A DNA stretch of 64,000 bases from Datisca glomerata (GCA_003255025.1 QANY01006158.1:124001-188000), one strand, 5' to 3'; shown: positions 9,985 to 21,242, counted from the first letter of the stretch. The notes: generated by a model from the letters alone, not told the origin. Made by a program: numbers and translations.

Positions 9985-10563
9985 TTTGGTTCTAAGGCAA
10001 GTTTGACTATCCTTTATCTTTATTTATTTTTCTTATTTCTTTCTGTATCGAGAAAAAAAAGCAAAAAAAGGAGAGAAAAGTAGGAAAAAGAAGAAGAAGA
10101 TGATGAGCCTACAAAAGACAAAAGCAATAAGAATTTTTTTGTTCCAATCCTGTTTCTCATTTTCTCAACTCTTTTGACCAAAAAAACAAAAAAAATAGAG
10201 TTATCAAAATCCGTTACGGACTTGTGTGAATTTTGGGAAATTATTGAAACCATAGAGGGTAAAAGCCATTTAGAGTGAAAACCATATAGGTTCCATTCCT
10301 TTTCTATCGCAATCAAATTTTGACAATTTGTGAGTTTTGGTTAGTTCTCATTTTGAATTGCTGCTGGATATTTTTATTTGGTTGCTTGAGTTCGATTAAG
10401 GGCTAAAGAGACAGAAAATAGTGGAAAAAGGCAAGAGTGTGTGAGACCATAAGAGGGTAAAAGCCATTTAGAGTGAAAACACGAGAGTGAGTGAATAATT
10501 GAGGAGTGAAACACCTGAGGGAGTGTTTGTGAGGTTTCGAATCTTATTTTCTAGATTCAAAAT
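9985..10563 (+). other. gypsy-1 untranslated leader
   Basis: AT-rich non-coding sequence between the primer-binding site and gag, with A-rich runs near 10050-10100 and a repeated phrase (AAAGCCATTTAGAGTGAAAAC at 10261 and 10458). Diverged copies lie at 30628-31080 (minus) and 58031-58320 (plus). Confidence 0.75.
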
Positions 10564-11674
10564 ATGTCCAATAATCAAGACGAAAGACATATTCGAAGAA
10601 GCTCAACAACAAGCCATTCCGAACCTTCAAATGCAATCGATGTTGGGGAAATGAGGCGTATGCTGAGGGCTGAATTAGAACCTATTCAAGAGAGGTTGGA
10701 TAAGGTAGAATTGGGAACACCTAGGGGGCAGCAACATGAAATTCCCAATAGACAGCGAGGTGGGCATGTTCGTTGGGATAATGTTGAGGAAGAGGCGGAA
10801 TTGGAGGAGTATGAAGAGCTATATATGCCAGGGCAGGTTTGAGCGTGGTTATGGGAATAGAGAAGTTAGGATGGGTAGACCTAGGAGGGATAATGATCTA
10901 GGAAACAAAAAGGTCAAAATCCCATCTTTTGAAGGTAAAAATGATCCGGAAGCTTACTTGGAGTGGGAAACTAAAGTGGAGATGGTCTTTGATTGTCACA
11001 ACTATTCGGAGATAAAGAAGATTAAGTTGGTAGCAATTGAATTCACGGATTATGCCATTGTTTGGTGGGATCAATTATAAAATAATAGAAGGAGGAATAG
11101 AGAGCCACCCGTGGGCACTTGGGAGGAGATGAAATTACTTATGAGGAGACGTTTTGTACCAAGCCACTATTATAGGAGTTTGTTTCAAAAACTACAGAGG
11201 CTAACTCAAGGTTCCAAGAGTGTAGATGAATACTACAAGGAGATGGAGGTAGCTATGATCCGGGAAAATGTGGAAGTGGACTGTGAAGCCACCATGGCTA
11301 GGTTTTTGCATGGTTTAAATCGTGAAATTGCGGATATAGTAGAGTTACAACACTATGTTGAGTTGTCGGATATGGTGCATCAAGCCATAAAAGTGGAGGA
11401 ACAACTCAAACGCAAAGGATTGGCTACGAGAGGGCAACTTGTGGCTTCGACTAGTACATGGAAGACAGCCCATAAAAGGGATGAGCCGCAACAAAGCAAG
11501 TCAAAATTTGAACAATCTAAGAATGCCAAACCCACGACGAACACTTCTCTAGGTAACATCGACACTTCTATTTCTAAAACCTGTGATATTAAGTGTTTTA
11601 GATGTCAAGGGCGGGGTCACATAGCTAGCCAATGTGTAAACAAAAGGGCGATGGTGACAAATGCCCAAGGTTAG
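10564..11674 (+). pseudogene. gypsy-1 gag
   Basis: Starts MSNNQDERHIRRSS and needs frame changes near 10840 and a stop bypass at 11078-11080. The middle shows the plant gypsy gag pattern (PSFEGKNDPEAYLEWE, then WWDQL, then TWEEMKLLMRRRFVPSHY). The C-terminal part (11111-11674) is an open frame of 187 codons ending in a CX2CX4HX4C zinc knuckle (CFRCQGRGHIASQC). Gag proteins form the virus-like particle, and the knuckle binds the element RNA. A stop follows QG at 11674 before protease. Confidence 0.88.
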
Positions 11675-12240
11675 CTTGAATCAGAGGATGAGGAGGAAGT
11701 AGTTGATGAAATTCCACCTTTAGAAGATGCTGATGACGAACAAAATGTTGTGGTTGGAGAATTATTGGTAGCAAGGCGAGCTCTCAACATGCAAGTTAAG
11801 GAGGAAGAAAGTAACCAAAGGGAGAATTTGTTTCATACTCGATACTTTGTCAAAAACAAAGTTTGTAGCGTAATTATTGATGGGGGAAGTTGCAAAAACG
11901 TGGCCAGCACTGATTTGGTGGAGAAGTTGTCCTTAACAACCTTAAACACACTCGTCCTTATCGGCTTCAATGGCTAAATGAATGTGGCGAAATCAAGGTG
12001 ACAAAGCAAGTGTTGGTAGCATTTTCCATTGGCAAATATGAGGATGAGGTGCTTTGTGATGTGGTTCCTATGCTTGCATGTCATATATTGTTGGGGAGAC
12101 CATGGCAATATGATCGAAGGGCTACACATTGATGGATTCACAAATAAGTTTTCTTTTACTTTTGCAAAAGGAACTTATTACTCTTGTTCCATTAACTCCA
12201 AAACACGTCATGGAGGATCGAGTAAAGTTCAGAAGATAAA
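11675..12240 (+). pseudogene. gypsy-1 protease region
   Basis: An acidic linker (SEDEEE) leads to NKVCSVIIDGGSCKNVAS (about 11851-11910). IIDGGSC occupies the position of the aspartic protease active site in many plant gypsy elements. A frameshift follows near 11975, and the typical domain end (ILLGRPWQYDR, about 12088-12120) is in another frame. The enzyme would cut Gag-Pol into mature parts. It is broken here. Confidence 0.8.
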
Positions 12241-12685
12241 ATGAAAAGAAGAGAGAAAAAGAAAGAAAGGCTGAAATTGAGAGGAAAGAAAATGAGAGCA
12301 AAGAAACTAAGGGAAAAGAAAAGGAGAGCATTTCAGCCTTAGTGAGAGCAAGAGAGGAAAAATTCACTTATGCTGAAAAAAAATGTGAGATCAAGAGAGC
12401 ATTATTTTCACATCAATCATTTATTGTACTTATGTACAAGGAGGCCTTTTATATACTAATGATCGTGCCGATTCTTTGCCACACATTATTGTTTCCCTTT
12501 TGCAGGAGTTTGATGATGTCTTTCCCGAAGAGATACCTCATGGCTTACCACCAATTCGTGGAATCGAACATCAAATTGCTTTCATACCTGGTGCATCAAT
12601 TCCAAACTGACCTGCCTATAGGAGCAATCCCGATGAAACAAAGGAACTTCAAAGGCAAGTAAGTGAATAATTAGAGAAGGGTTAT
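12241..12685 (+). other. gypsy-1 protease-RT linker, degraded
   Basis: Lys/Glu-rich linker (A/G-rich DNA, 12240-12360) followed by degraded sequence with RT N-terminal features (DVFPEEIPHGLPPIRGIEHQ is recognisable around 12517-12575 across frames). Several stops are present. Confidence 0.65.
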
Positions 12686-13368
12686 GTGCGTGAAAGTATG
12701 AGTCCTTGTGCAGTTCTGGTGCTGCTAGTTCCTAAGCAAGATGGTACATGGAGGATGTGCATAGATTGTCGAGCCATTAACAACATAACGGTAAAGTATT
12801 GTCATCCTATTCCTAGACTAGATGATATGCTGGATGAATTGCACAGTTCTTGTATTTTTACAAAGATTGATCTTAAAAAGGGATATCACCAAATTAGAAT
12901 GAAAGAAGGTGATGAATGGAAAATTGCCTTTAAAACATAACACGGTTTGTACGAGTGGTTAGTGATGCCTTTTGGTTTAACTAATGCTCCGAGCACATTT
13001 ATGCGTTTGATAAACCATGTTTTATGTGCATTTATCGATAGATTTCTAGTTCTATATTTTGATGATATCCTAATTTATAGCAAAAACATGGAAGAACGTG
13101 TAGAGCATTTGAAATCTGTTTTAGATATGTTAAGGAAAGAAAAGTTGTTTGCTAACTTCAAGAAGTGCACCTTTTGCAAGGATAAGCTTGTGTTTCTTGG
13201 CTTTGTTGTTAATTCTAAAGAAATTGAGGTGGACGAGGAAAAGGTGAATGCAATACAAGAGTGGCCAACGCCAACAACAATCAGCCAAGTGAGGAGTTTT
13301 CACAGCCTAGCTAGCTTCTATAGACGGTTTGTTCGTGATTTTTGTAGCTTGGCCGCCCCTTTGAGTGA
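12686..13368 (+). pseudogene. gypsy-1 reverse transcriptase
   Basis: RT motifs in order: [32 protein letters not shown] (a catalytic Asp), [29 protein letters not shown] (about 13056-13082, both catalytic Asp present) and FLGFVVN (thumb side). A TAA at 12938-12940 interrupts AFKT-HG, where related elements have Gln, so one substitution may have killed the frame. The RT continues through [10 protein letters not shown] and LAAPLS, then stops abruptly at the fusion to integrase. Confidence 0.92.
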
Positions 13369-14050
13369 ACGTGTAAACTTAGACGGGAAAAAGAAGGCAG
13401 AATTTGTGAAGCAAATTCATGAGAAGGCACAGCTGAATATTGAAAGCAGGACTGAACAATATTTCAATCAAGCCAACAAGGGACGCAAGAAGATAGTTTT
13501 TGAACCAGGAGATTGGGTTTGGTTGCACTTGAGAAAAGAGCGTTTTCCGGAGCAGCAACGTTCAAAACTCCTACCTCGGGGTGATGGACCATTTCAAGTG
13601 GTGGAACGTATTAATGACAATGCTTACAAATTTGACTTACCAGGTGAATACGGTGTCAGTACAAGCTTTAATGTTGCTGAGTTGTCTCGATTTGATGTAG
13701 GTGTTGATTTGAGGACAAATCCTTCTCAAGAGGGGGAGAATGATGCAAATCTAGGAGCTAAAAATGGACGTGGGGCTGAGCATATACGCGGGAATGTAGC
13801 GGAACTTGCACAAGATCCTTTATCACTCCCTGGTGGTCCAATTACAAGACTTGGAGCAAAAAATTTCAAGAAAGCACTTATTGGGCTGATTCAAGAGAAT
13901 TGGAATGATTCTGGAAAAGTGAAGCACAATGTGGGTTCAAATGAAAATCAAGGCTTTATCCATGTCATCAACGCCATTGAAGAGTTTAGTCTGCATACAA
14001 AAGCAATTGAAAAGGATAATGAACGTACAAAAACGTGTTCATCAAGATAA
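13369..14050 (+). pseudogene. gypsy-1 integrase C-terminus fused in frame to RT, ending inside the 3' LTR
   Basis: At about 13368 the RT frame passes without a shift into the end of Pol: [20 protein letters not shown], then [30 protein letters not shown] and [10 protein letters not shown]. RNase H, the integrase zinc domain and the DDE core are missing. The frame crosses the polypurine tract and the LTR start and continues about 103 codons into the LTR, including [19 protein letters not shown], stopping at 14048-14050. Extension of Pol into the LTR is seen in several plant gypsy lineages. The function of the tail is unknown. Confidence 0.88.
13729..13740 (+). promoter_or_regulatory. gypsy-1 polypurine tract
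   Basis: AGAGGGGGAGAA lies directly before the 3' LTR (TGATGC...). It would prime plus-strand DNA synthesis. It is also in the coding frame (Gln-Glu-Gly-Glu). Confidence 0.88.
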
Positions 14051-14769
14051 GGCCATGAAAGGGCATGAATTGGACTATTTTCAAGGCTATGAAATAGGGG
14101 GATGAATCTAGCTTGGATTGATTATGCTTAAATACATTGTTCATAGTCAATTAGCATACAAAAGCAATTGAAAAGGATAATGAACCTACAAAAATGTCTT
14201 CATCAAGATAAGGCCATGAAAGGGCATGAATTGGATTATTTTCAAGGCTATTAAATAGGGGGATGAATCTAGCATGGATTGGTTATGCTTAAATACATTG
14301 TTCACAGTCAATTAGTGATATTTACTGATTATTAGTAGTCAAAAAAAGTCTAAAAACGTGGGAACTTATTTACTTTTAATGTTGGTGTTGTTTCAAAGCT
14401 AAAATTAATGCTTTTCCTATTCTTAGAGGGTTGTTCCAAGTATAAAACATGGTACCCACGAAATTTGTAATCATGTTATGAATATTGAAAACAAGTTTAT
14501 GATATTGTGAGGTGTGTCCTCTTTGTTCTTGAAAGAACTCTTTAACTTATCAAGTTAGTCTTGTGGCGTTCAAACAACCAAACTTATCACCTTCATTCTT
14601 GAGTGATCCTTAGGTTTCTTGGTGGGGCGTTTCTATCCTTCGTAGTCTTAGTTCTTATCTTGCTAGATAACGGGTTAAGGCTCGACAATCTCATCTTTCA
14701 CGTTCTTGAGGTTCTTGAACCATCATTGTTATCGGGTTTCATCATAAATCGTCGGTGGGGTTCACATCA
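13741..14769 (+). repeat. gypsy-1 3' LTR
   Basis: Pairs with 8943-9970. Starts TGATGCAAATC and ends TTCACATCA. It carries the same 161-bp internal duplication (13990 and 14151). Most differences from the 5' LTR lie in the first 260 bp. The right TSD ACGTG follows at 14770. Confidence 0.92.
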
Positions 14770-15386
14770 ACGTGTTTAGGCCCTAACTAAATGAACATGC
14801 CTTAACTTGGATCTTTTGGGCATGGCATGTACTTGAACTGACTTTTAACACCCAATACACTTTGGAGATAAGAATTTAGCGTGTTGTGGTCATTTTTTAG
14901 GCTTCTTTTGCCATACGGAAACAAAAAGACCCAAGCATATGTGTTTAGGCCCGAACTAGACAAACTTGGCAAACCTTGGATCTTTTGGGCAAGGCATGTA
15001 CTCAAACTCACTTTTGACACCCAACACGCTTGGGATAAGAATTTGGTGTGTTATGGTCGTTATAGTTGCTTCTAGTTCCATATGGAGTCAAAAAGACACA
15101 AGGGGACGTGTTTTGGCCCAAATTAGATGAAATTGGCTAAACTTGGTTCCTTTGGGCATGACATGTACTTGGACTGTCTTTTGACACCCAATACATGGGA
15201 AAAGAATTTGGTGTATTATGGTCGTTCTAGGGACTTCTTATGCCATATAGAGTAAAAAACACCCAAGGGTACATGTTTAGGCCCAAACAAGACGAACTTG
15301 GCTACACTAGGATCTTTTGCGAATGGCATGTACTCAAACAAACTTTTGACATGCAATACACATTTGGGATAAGAATTTGGAGTGTC
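14770..15386 (+). repeat. ~168-bp satellite, plus orientation (about 3.7 monomers)
   Basis: Starts with the gypsy-1 TSD. Its private variants (GGGCAAGGCATGTACTC, AGTTCCATATGGAGTC, GCGAATGGCATGTACTC, AAACAAGACGAAC) occur in the same order at 43841-44460, so the two stretches are duplicate copies. It ends at GGAGTGTC, where L1-A copy B is inserted. Confidence 0.9.
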
Positions 15387-15459
15387 CTGGTTTTTTTCCT
15401 GTAAATTAAAATTTTGTATAAACCGAAGAATAAATAGACAAATATACAATGGGCATACC
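15387..15459 (-). mobile_element. L1-A copy B, 3' tail separated by the copy A insertion
   Basis: The last ~70 bp of L1-A on the minus strand, with the poly-A remnant (T-run at 15387-15393) and the start of the GGGCATACC motif. The rest of copy B resumes at 21345. The bases CAATGGGCATACC at 15447-15459 are repeated at 21345-21357 as the TSD of copy A. Confidence 0.88.
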
Positions 15460-15711
15460 TTTTTTCGGTAAATTAAAAAATTGTATAAACCGAAGAAGAA
15501 ACATACAAATATACAAGGGGCATACCCCAAGAAAAAAGACACAAACAAAAAAGAACCAGCCAACACACAAGCTGGAGGCACCCAAACACTAACAGAAGAT
15601 TACAAGAGATAACAGCCTAAAGAAACAGAAGAACCAAGCTTAATTGTCAAAAATAGAGGCATTCAATCCCCAGGCAAGCTGAATGGTTTTGTTATCTTCA
15701 GTCACAGAAAA
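15460..15711 (-). other. 3' UTR of L1-A copy A
   Basis: Holds the GGGGTATGCCCC motif (plus strand GGGGCATACCCC at about 15519-15530), then the TTCGGT...ACCGAA pair and the A-tail at the left edge. The extension of ORF2 seen in copies B and E (ending ASIF-N-N-stop, to about 15643) falls in this stretch because copy A stops early. Confidence 0.8.
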
Positions 15712-18700
15712 TCATTTAAGACTCAAAAATCTACCTTTAATGGCATTTCTAATGCAAGCCAAGACCACTTTCTTGTCCCTCATTTTGCCCTCAAAGACTC
15801 GATTATTTCTCTCTCTCCAGATATGATAGACAAACGAGCTGAACATAAGCTTCAACATAAGGCTCAAGAAGTAACCTTTCTTAACTTTCACAAGGAGCCA
15901 GGAGATAAGTTGATTCCAGTTCCTAGGAGAAGACACCAAGCCACACAAACCAACCAAATTCTGCCAAATAAAGCTAGAATAAGGGCAAGAAGCAAACAGG
16001 TGTTCAGAAGATTCTGAAGGATGCAAGCAAAGAACACAGCTACTAACATTGGAAAACCCAGGAGAGGAGGTCCAAGCAGCCAATCTATCCGCAGTTGCAA
16101 GCCTATTAAGAACAGCAAGCCAAGTAATAAAGCTATATCTGGGAATATGCTTCTTAAACCAAATAAGAGGAGCCCATCTCACTTTTTCACTTGCTGGAGC
16201 CAGTTTCCTATAAGTGTGCCCCACAGAGAAAAGACCAGAGGGAGAAAGAGTCCAAATCCAAGAGTCCAAAGAGGACTCTTTAGGAGGGGGAAGATGGATC
16301 TCTCTAATAGTGATAAGCTCATGGGAGCTAGAAATAGGCCAGTTCCAAGCTGCATTCTGGATCACTGAGCTGACCTTGGTAGTCCAATCCCAACCTGTAC
16401 CAAAATAAATCCTAGGACCAAACCTTTGAGAAAGAGCCCCCAAAGGGTGCCAAGGGTCCAATAGAAGAGAGATCTGCTCCCCATTTCCCACAAGAGCTTT
16501 GCAATACCCAGCAAACTTGTCTCTGATTTTCAGAATTTTCCTCCAACTCCAAGAAGGATTAGTGGCAAGCTTAACCAAGAAGATAGAGCTCTTCTTGATC
16601 AAGAAAAACTTGCACCAATCCTTCCAAAGGGAAGCTTTATCCAAAGAGACCAGGAACCAGAAATGCTTAGCCACAGCCACTTCATTAGCTAGAGAGAGAT
16701 CTCTAAGGCCCAAACCTCCTTGGGACTTATCAAGGCACAAGTCACTCCAAGCCACTTTAGCACCAGAATGCTTTACAGCTGAAGCGTTCCACAAGTAATT
16801 CCTAATAACCACCTTAATCATATTTAAGATTTTCTTGGGAAGAATAAATAAGCCAGCCCAGTATTGAAAGATAGCATAGAGCACGGATTTAACCAACTGT
16901 AATCTTCCAGCATAAGAAAGGTAGTTAGACTCCCAAGACTTCACCCTAGCTGTGATATGGTCTACTAGGGTGATACAATCTGTTTTTCTAAGCTTTGAGG
17001 AAATCAAAGGAACCCCCAAGTATCTCATAGGAAGCTCCCCAATGCTGAAATTGCACAAGTCCAGAATTGCTTGAGAAGTGGAAGGATGGACCCCAGACAT
17101 GAAAATCTGACTTTTTTGTAGATTAGGTTGAAGACCAGACATGGCCTCAAACAAGTTTAAGCTCTCCATAATAAGATGAACAGAAGTAATATCACCCTTA
17201 CAGAAGATAAAGAGATCATCAGCAAAGCACAAGTTAACAATACCAAGCTCCTTACACCTCCAGTGATAGCCAAAGTCCGCTTGATGAGAAGCATGCTTGA
17301 GAATACCAGAAAGAACCTCCATAACCAACACAAACAGATAGGGAGAGATAGGATCACCCTGTCTAAGCCCTTTAGCACCAGAGAAGAAGCCAGTCAACTC
17401 CCCATTGACCACAATAGAGAAAGAAGGAGAGGAGATACACTCCATCACACAGTTAGAGAAATGATCAGGAAACCCCAAGCAGTCAAAGATTCTCCCGATA
17501 CTCTCCCAATTCAAGCTATCATAAGCCTTTTTTATATCAACCTTGAAAGCACATCTGGGACTATTAGAAGGCCTATGGTAACCTCTAACCAGCTCTTGAG
17601 ATAAGAGGATGTTGTCAGCGATTCTCCTCCCTGGCACAAAAGCAGTCTGGTTGCTACTAATAAGATCAGGGAGCATTCTTTTAAGTCTATCAGCAAGCAT
17701 TTTAGAAATGCATTTATAAACAACATTACAACAAGATATAGGCCTAAAGTCACCAACCTTAGAAGGATTGGGGACCTTAGGTATAAGAGCAATGGCAGTA
17801 GAGTTAACCTGTTTCAATAATGATTGGGAGCTAAAAAACTCCAAAACAGCCTTAGTAACATCTTTGCCCACAATATGCCAACATCTTTTGAAGAAACCAG
17901 CAGAGAAGCCATCTGGACTAGGGGCTTTACTACTCCCTAAACTAAACATAGTTGTGTGAACGTCTTTCTCTGTATAAGGGTGGTTGAGGATAGCTAAGTG
18001 AGCTTGAGAGAGCTTATTAGTGAGAATCTGAGACAGAACACTCCAATCCACCTCCTGATCAATGTGAGAAGTCCCAAGACGATTCCCATAATAAGAAAGA
18101 ATTTGATCTTTGATAACTTGGTCATCAGTAATAAGGTCACCCTCCTCATTAACTAACTGATTAATTCTGGATCTGACTCTATTCTTCTTTAGTTTCTGAA
18201 AAAATAAAGAGGAATTCTGATCACCCAAGGCAAGCCAATCAACTCTGCTTTTTTGCCTCAGAAAATCTTCTTCTGCATTCCTGAGCTTAGTGAAATCAGC
18301 TAATCTAATTTTCTCCTCCTCTTGAAGAGAGACAACACTAGGAGAGGCAATAAGGTCAGCTTGCACTTTAGAGAGGGCTTCTCTAGCCATAAGAGCCCTT
18401 TTAGAAATATCTGAGCAAAAAGAGGCATTAAATTTCTTAAGAGTAAATTTAATAGATTTAAGCTTCTTATAGAGACAAAACATGGCTGTCACAAACACCT
18501 CAATCTCCCATGCATCCTTAAGAGCAGCCTAGAAGCCTTCAAAATCCATCCAAAAATCAAAGAACTTAAAAGAAGGCTTAGGTCTAGCTGAGTTAGCCCT
18601 AAGCTGAATAATAATAGGAGAGTGATCAGAGATACCCGGGGTGTGAAAATGGCAAGAAGTAGCAGGAAACAACATAGCCCAATCACCGTTAACCAGGGCT

Positions 18701-19308
18701 CTATCGAGCTTGCGCATCTTGCTACCCTCACCAACTTGACCATTCCACCAGGTGAATTGACAGCCACTATAAGGGAGGTCGAGAACCTCCAAATGATCAA
18801 GACAAGAAGCAAAGTCAATTGAAATATCATTCCACTTGAAATCACCACCACAATGCTCAATAGGCTTTAAAATAGCATTAAAGTCACCAAGAATTAGCCA
18901 AGGCTTCCCCTGAGTTAAGGTCTTATGAGAGCCAAGCTTTTCCCACAAAGGCTTCCTGGAGATAGCATCATTGGCTGCATACACCACAGAGACAAAGAAA
19001 TCTGTCTTTTCATGGAGAATGGTTAGTTTACAAAACATAGCTTGATCAAAGGCATCGATTAGAAGAACATCCAAAATCTTGGGATCCCAAGCTAAAACAA
19101 TTCTACCTTTGCTAGTAGGAGAATGGTTAGCAAAGGTAGCCCAATTGGGAAAAACAGATATAGAAAGTCCAGCAAAATTATTACACTTGATCTTAGTCTC
19201 AACTATAGCACAAAAAGATAATTTAAAGTCTTTACAAAGTTTCCTAACTTCAGCTTGCTTTAGAAGGCCATTAAGCCCTCTTATATTACAAGAAGCTAAA
19301 TTAATCAT
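15712..19308 (-). pseudogene. L1-A copy A ORF2: endonuclease / reverse transcriptase / zf-RVT
   Basis: A frame of 1199 codons from MINLASCNIRGL, interrupted only by TAG at codon 260 (18529-18531), where copy B has Trp. The endonuclease domain (residues ~1-235) has N8, E37 (VETK), the GDFNA motif at 141-145 and SDHSP at 227-231. RT motifs: FRPISCCN (521), FVPGRRIADN (~557), VDIKKAYD (~590), LRQGDPISPY (~648) and FADDLFIF (~695, both catalytic Asp). The C-terminal zf-RVT domain has CVLCL...H...C. The final stop is about 23 codons earlier than in relatives. Its ATG overlaps the ORF1 stop (ATGA). ORF2 would nick target DNA and reverse-transcribe the element RNA. Confidence 0.95.
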
Positions 19309-21242
19309 AAAAAGGGGGCGAGAGAGTCACCATTCACAGGGGGAGCCTGAGTAACTTGATCAGCCAATAAGAAAGAGCCTTCAGCCTTTCGCTTCTTTTT
19401 CAACCTCTTCAAAGCTGATTTAGAGAGCTTGGGAGAAGGACCAGGTTGGATNNNNNNNNNNNNNNNNNNNNNNNNNNNNNNNNNNNNNNNNNNNNNNNNN
19501 NNNNNNNNNNNNNNNNNNNNNNNNNNNNNNNNNNNNNNNNNNNNNNNNNNNNNNNNNNNNNNNNNNNNNNNNNNNNNNNNNNNNNNNNNNNNNNNNNNNN
19601 NNNNNNNNNNNNNNNNNNNNNNNNNNNNNNNNNNNNNNNNNNNNNNNNNNNNNNNNNNNNNNNNNNNNNNNNNNNNNNNNNNNNNNNNNNNNNNNNNNNN
19701 NNNNNNNNNNNNNNNNNNNNNNNNNNNNNNNNNNNNNNNNNNNNNNNNNNNNNNNNNNNNNNNNNNNNNNNNNNNNNNNNNNNNNNNNNNNNNNNNNNNN
19801 NNNNNNNNNNNNNNNNNNNNNNNNNNNNNNNNNNNNNNNNNNNNNNNNNNNNNNNNNNNNNNNNNNNNNNNNNNNNNNNNNNNNNNNNNNNNNNNNNNNN
19901 NNNNNNNNNNNNNNNNNNNNNNNNNNNNNNNNNNNNNNNNNNNNNNNNNNNNNNNNNNNNNNNNNNNNNNNNNNNNNNNNNNNNNNNNNNNNNNNNNNNN
20001 NNNNNNNNNNNNNNNNNNNNNNNNNNNNNNNNNNNNNNNNNNNNNNNNNNNNNNNNNNNNNNNNNNNNNNNNNNNNNNNNNNNNNNNNNNNNNNNNNNNN
20101 NNNNNNNNNNNNNNNNNNNNNNNNNNNNNNNNNNNNNNNCCCTTCCAACAAAGTAGCCAACAAGGCAGCCTTCCCACCTAGAAAAATTCTCTTTAGTAAT
20201 ATAATCAGGAAGCTTAACTGTGACATTACCATTTTCCGTAAAGGAAGAGCTCACATAACCTAAGCTTAGCTTCTTTTTCAGGTTACCTTTAACCTTTTCA
20301 GCCCATGAACCAGCCGGTTTCTCATGAGCAACACTCTTATTAGCTAGAAGGTCTTTATAAACTCTATTCTCATGCAGCTTTTGAGAAGAAGAAGTTGGGA
20401 AAGGAGGAGAAGAGCTCACCTTCTGTTTTCCATTAGAATCTGGTTTAGTAGAGAGAGAGATTTCTCCAAGCTCAAACCCACGACCATGGCAGCCCTTGAC
20501 ATCTTTGGTAGAAGAAGTCAAATCCACCTTGTCACTCACAATCAATGCTGAGGTTGAGCTAAGGGAGGAGAGAGGATCTGCCACCAGCTTTGGAACTCCA
20601 CCTACGTTCACATCATTGTCATAGAAAAGAGAAATATCTTCTTTCTCTTTCCCTTCAATCAAAACACCATCTACTTTCTCTTTCCTTTTAGACAAAGAAG
20701 CTGCCACCTGTCGCCCTAAGGGGCTGTCCACGGCATGATGGGAGAGAGGAGCCTTATCTAATAAAGAATTACCTTTTTGAGTGTCCTTTCCTTTATTTGA
20801 AAGGATAGTCGTAGATTGTTGACAAAGTTGAAGCTTGGGAGCTGGAGCCTCACTCTTCCCCAAGCTGACCACATCACACCCACTTGCTCTGATTGTGATT
20901 AGAAGAAATAAAATTGTCTCTAAGCTTTGAATGATCAGAAATAATCTCTTTTGCAACTAATAAACTCGAAGCTTCCTTGGACTGAGCTTCTACTTTCCAA
21001 GGCTCAACAAAACCACTCTCTGGTCTAAATTTCTTCGTATTAGAACCTTGCTTAACAGCATTAAAACCAATAACATGGGTTTTAGCTTCCCTAGCTCCCT
21101 TAGTAACCATATCATTCAAAACAGCATGGCCATTGAAAGACACTCCAAGCTTAGCTTGCCCACTAGCTGAATCTTTCTTAACACCACCTGAAACTTGCTT
21201 ACCAACATCTGCAGCATGCTTAATGTACTCATCATTAACCAT
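19305..21242 (-). pseudogene. L1-A copy A ORF1 (with sequencing gap)
   Basis: Starts MVNDEYIKHAADVGKQVSGG after a short 5' UTR. The first frame ends at 20874 because, compared with copy B, ~240 bp including the SDQLRSS...RGGARGGAQ region are deleted and the frame changes. The second frame resumes at SGCDVVSLGKSEAP and runs to KLPDYITKENFSRWEGCLVG, the start of the DUF4283 domain, where N's begin. After the gap, the basic C-terminus KLSKSALKRLKKKRKAEG ends at TGA (19305-19307), overlapping the ORF2 ATG. ORF1 proteins of this type bind element RNA. Copies B and C show what the gap should hold. Confidence 0.88.
19452..20139. other. Assembly gap (688 N) inside ORF1 of copy A
   Basis: Flanks CCAGGTTGGAT and CCCTTCCAACAAAG occur in copies B and C, where the enclosed stretch is 815 bp in both (25313-26127 and 32550-33364). 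The gap therefore hides the C-terminal half of DUF4283, the zinc knuckle and the linker, and is probably about 127 bp too short. Confidence 0.95.

Larger units (their letters stand above)
8943..14769 (+). mobile_element. gypsy-1: Ty3/gypsy LTR retrotransposon with both LTRs
   Basis: The 5.8-kb element has TG...CA LTRs of about 1.03 kb (8943-9970 and 13741-14769), a primer-binding site, gag with a zinc knuckle, protease, reverse transcriptase, the integrase C-terminus, a polypurine tract and a 5-bp TSD in satellite. RNase H and the catalytic part of integrase are absent, making it non-autonomous. The LTRs differ by several percent by eye, so it is not recent. The coding order protease-RT-integrase defines Ty3/gypsy. 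Confidence 0.93.

Noticed and set aside
17176..17604. 142-codon plus-strand frame opposite L1-A ORF2 (and similar ones at 16021-16368 and 21848-22195)
   Set aside because: Antisense shadows of the reverse transcriptase and zf-RVT domains. They recur because the sense protein recurs.
19409..20956. Very long frames crossing the N block on both strands
   Set aside because: They are open only because N's contain no stop. Only the minus-strand parts matching ORF1 are real, and the gap length is unreliable.
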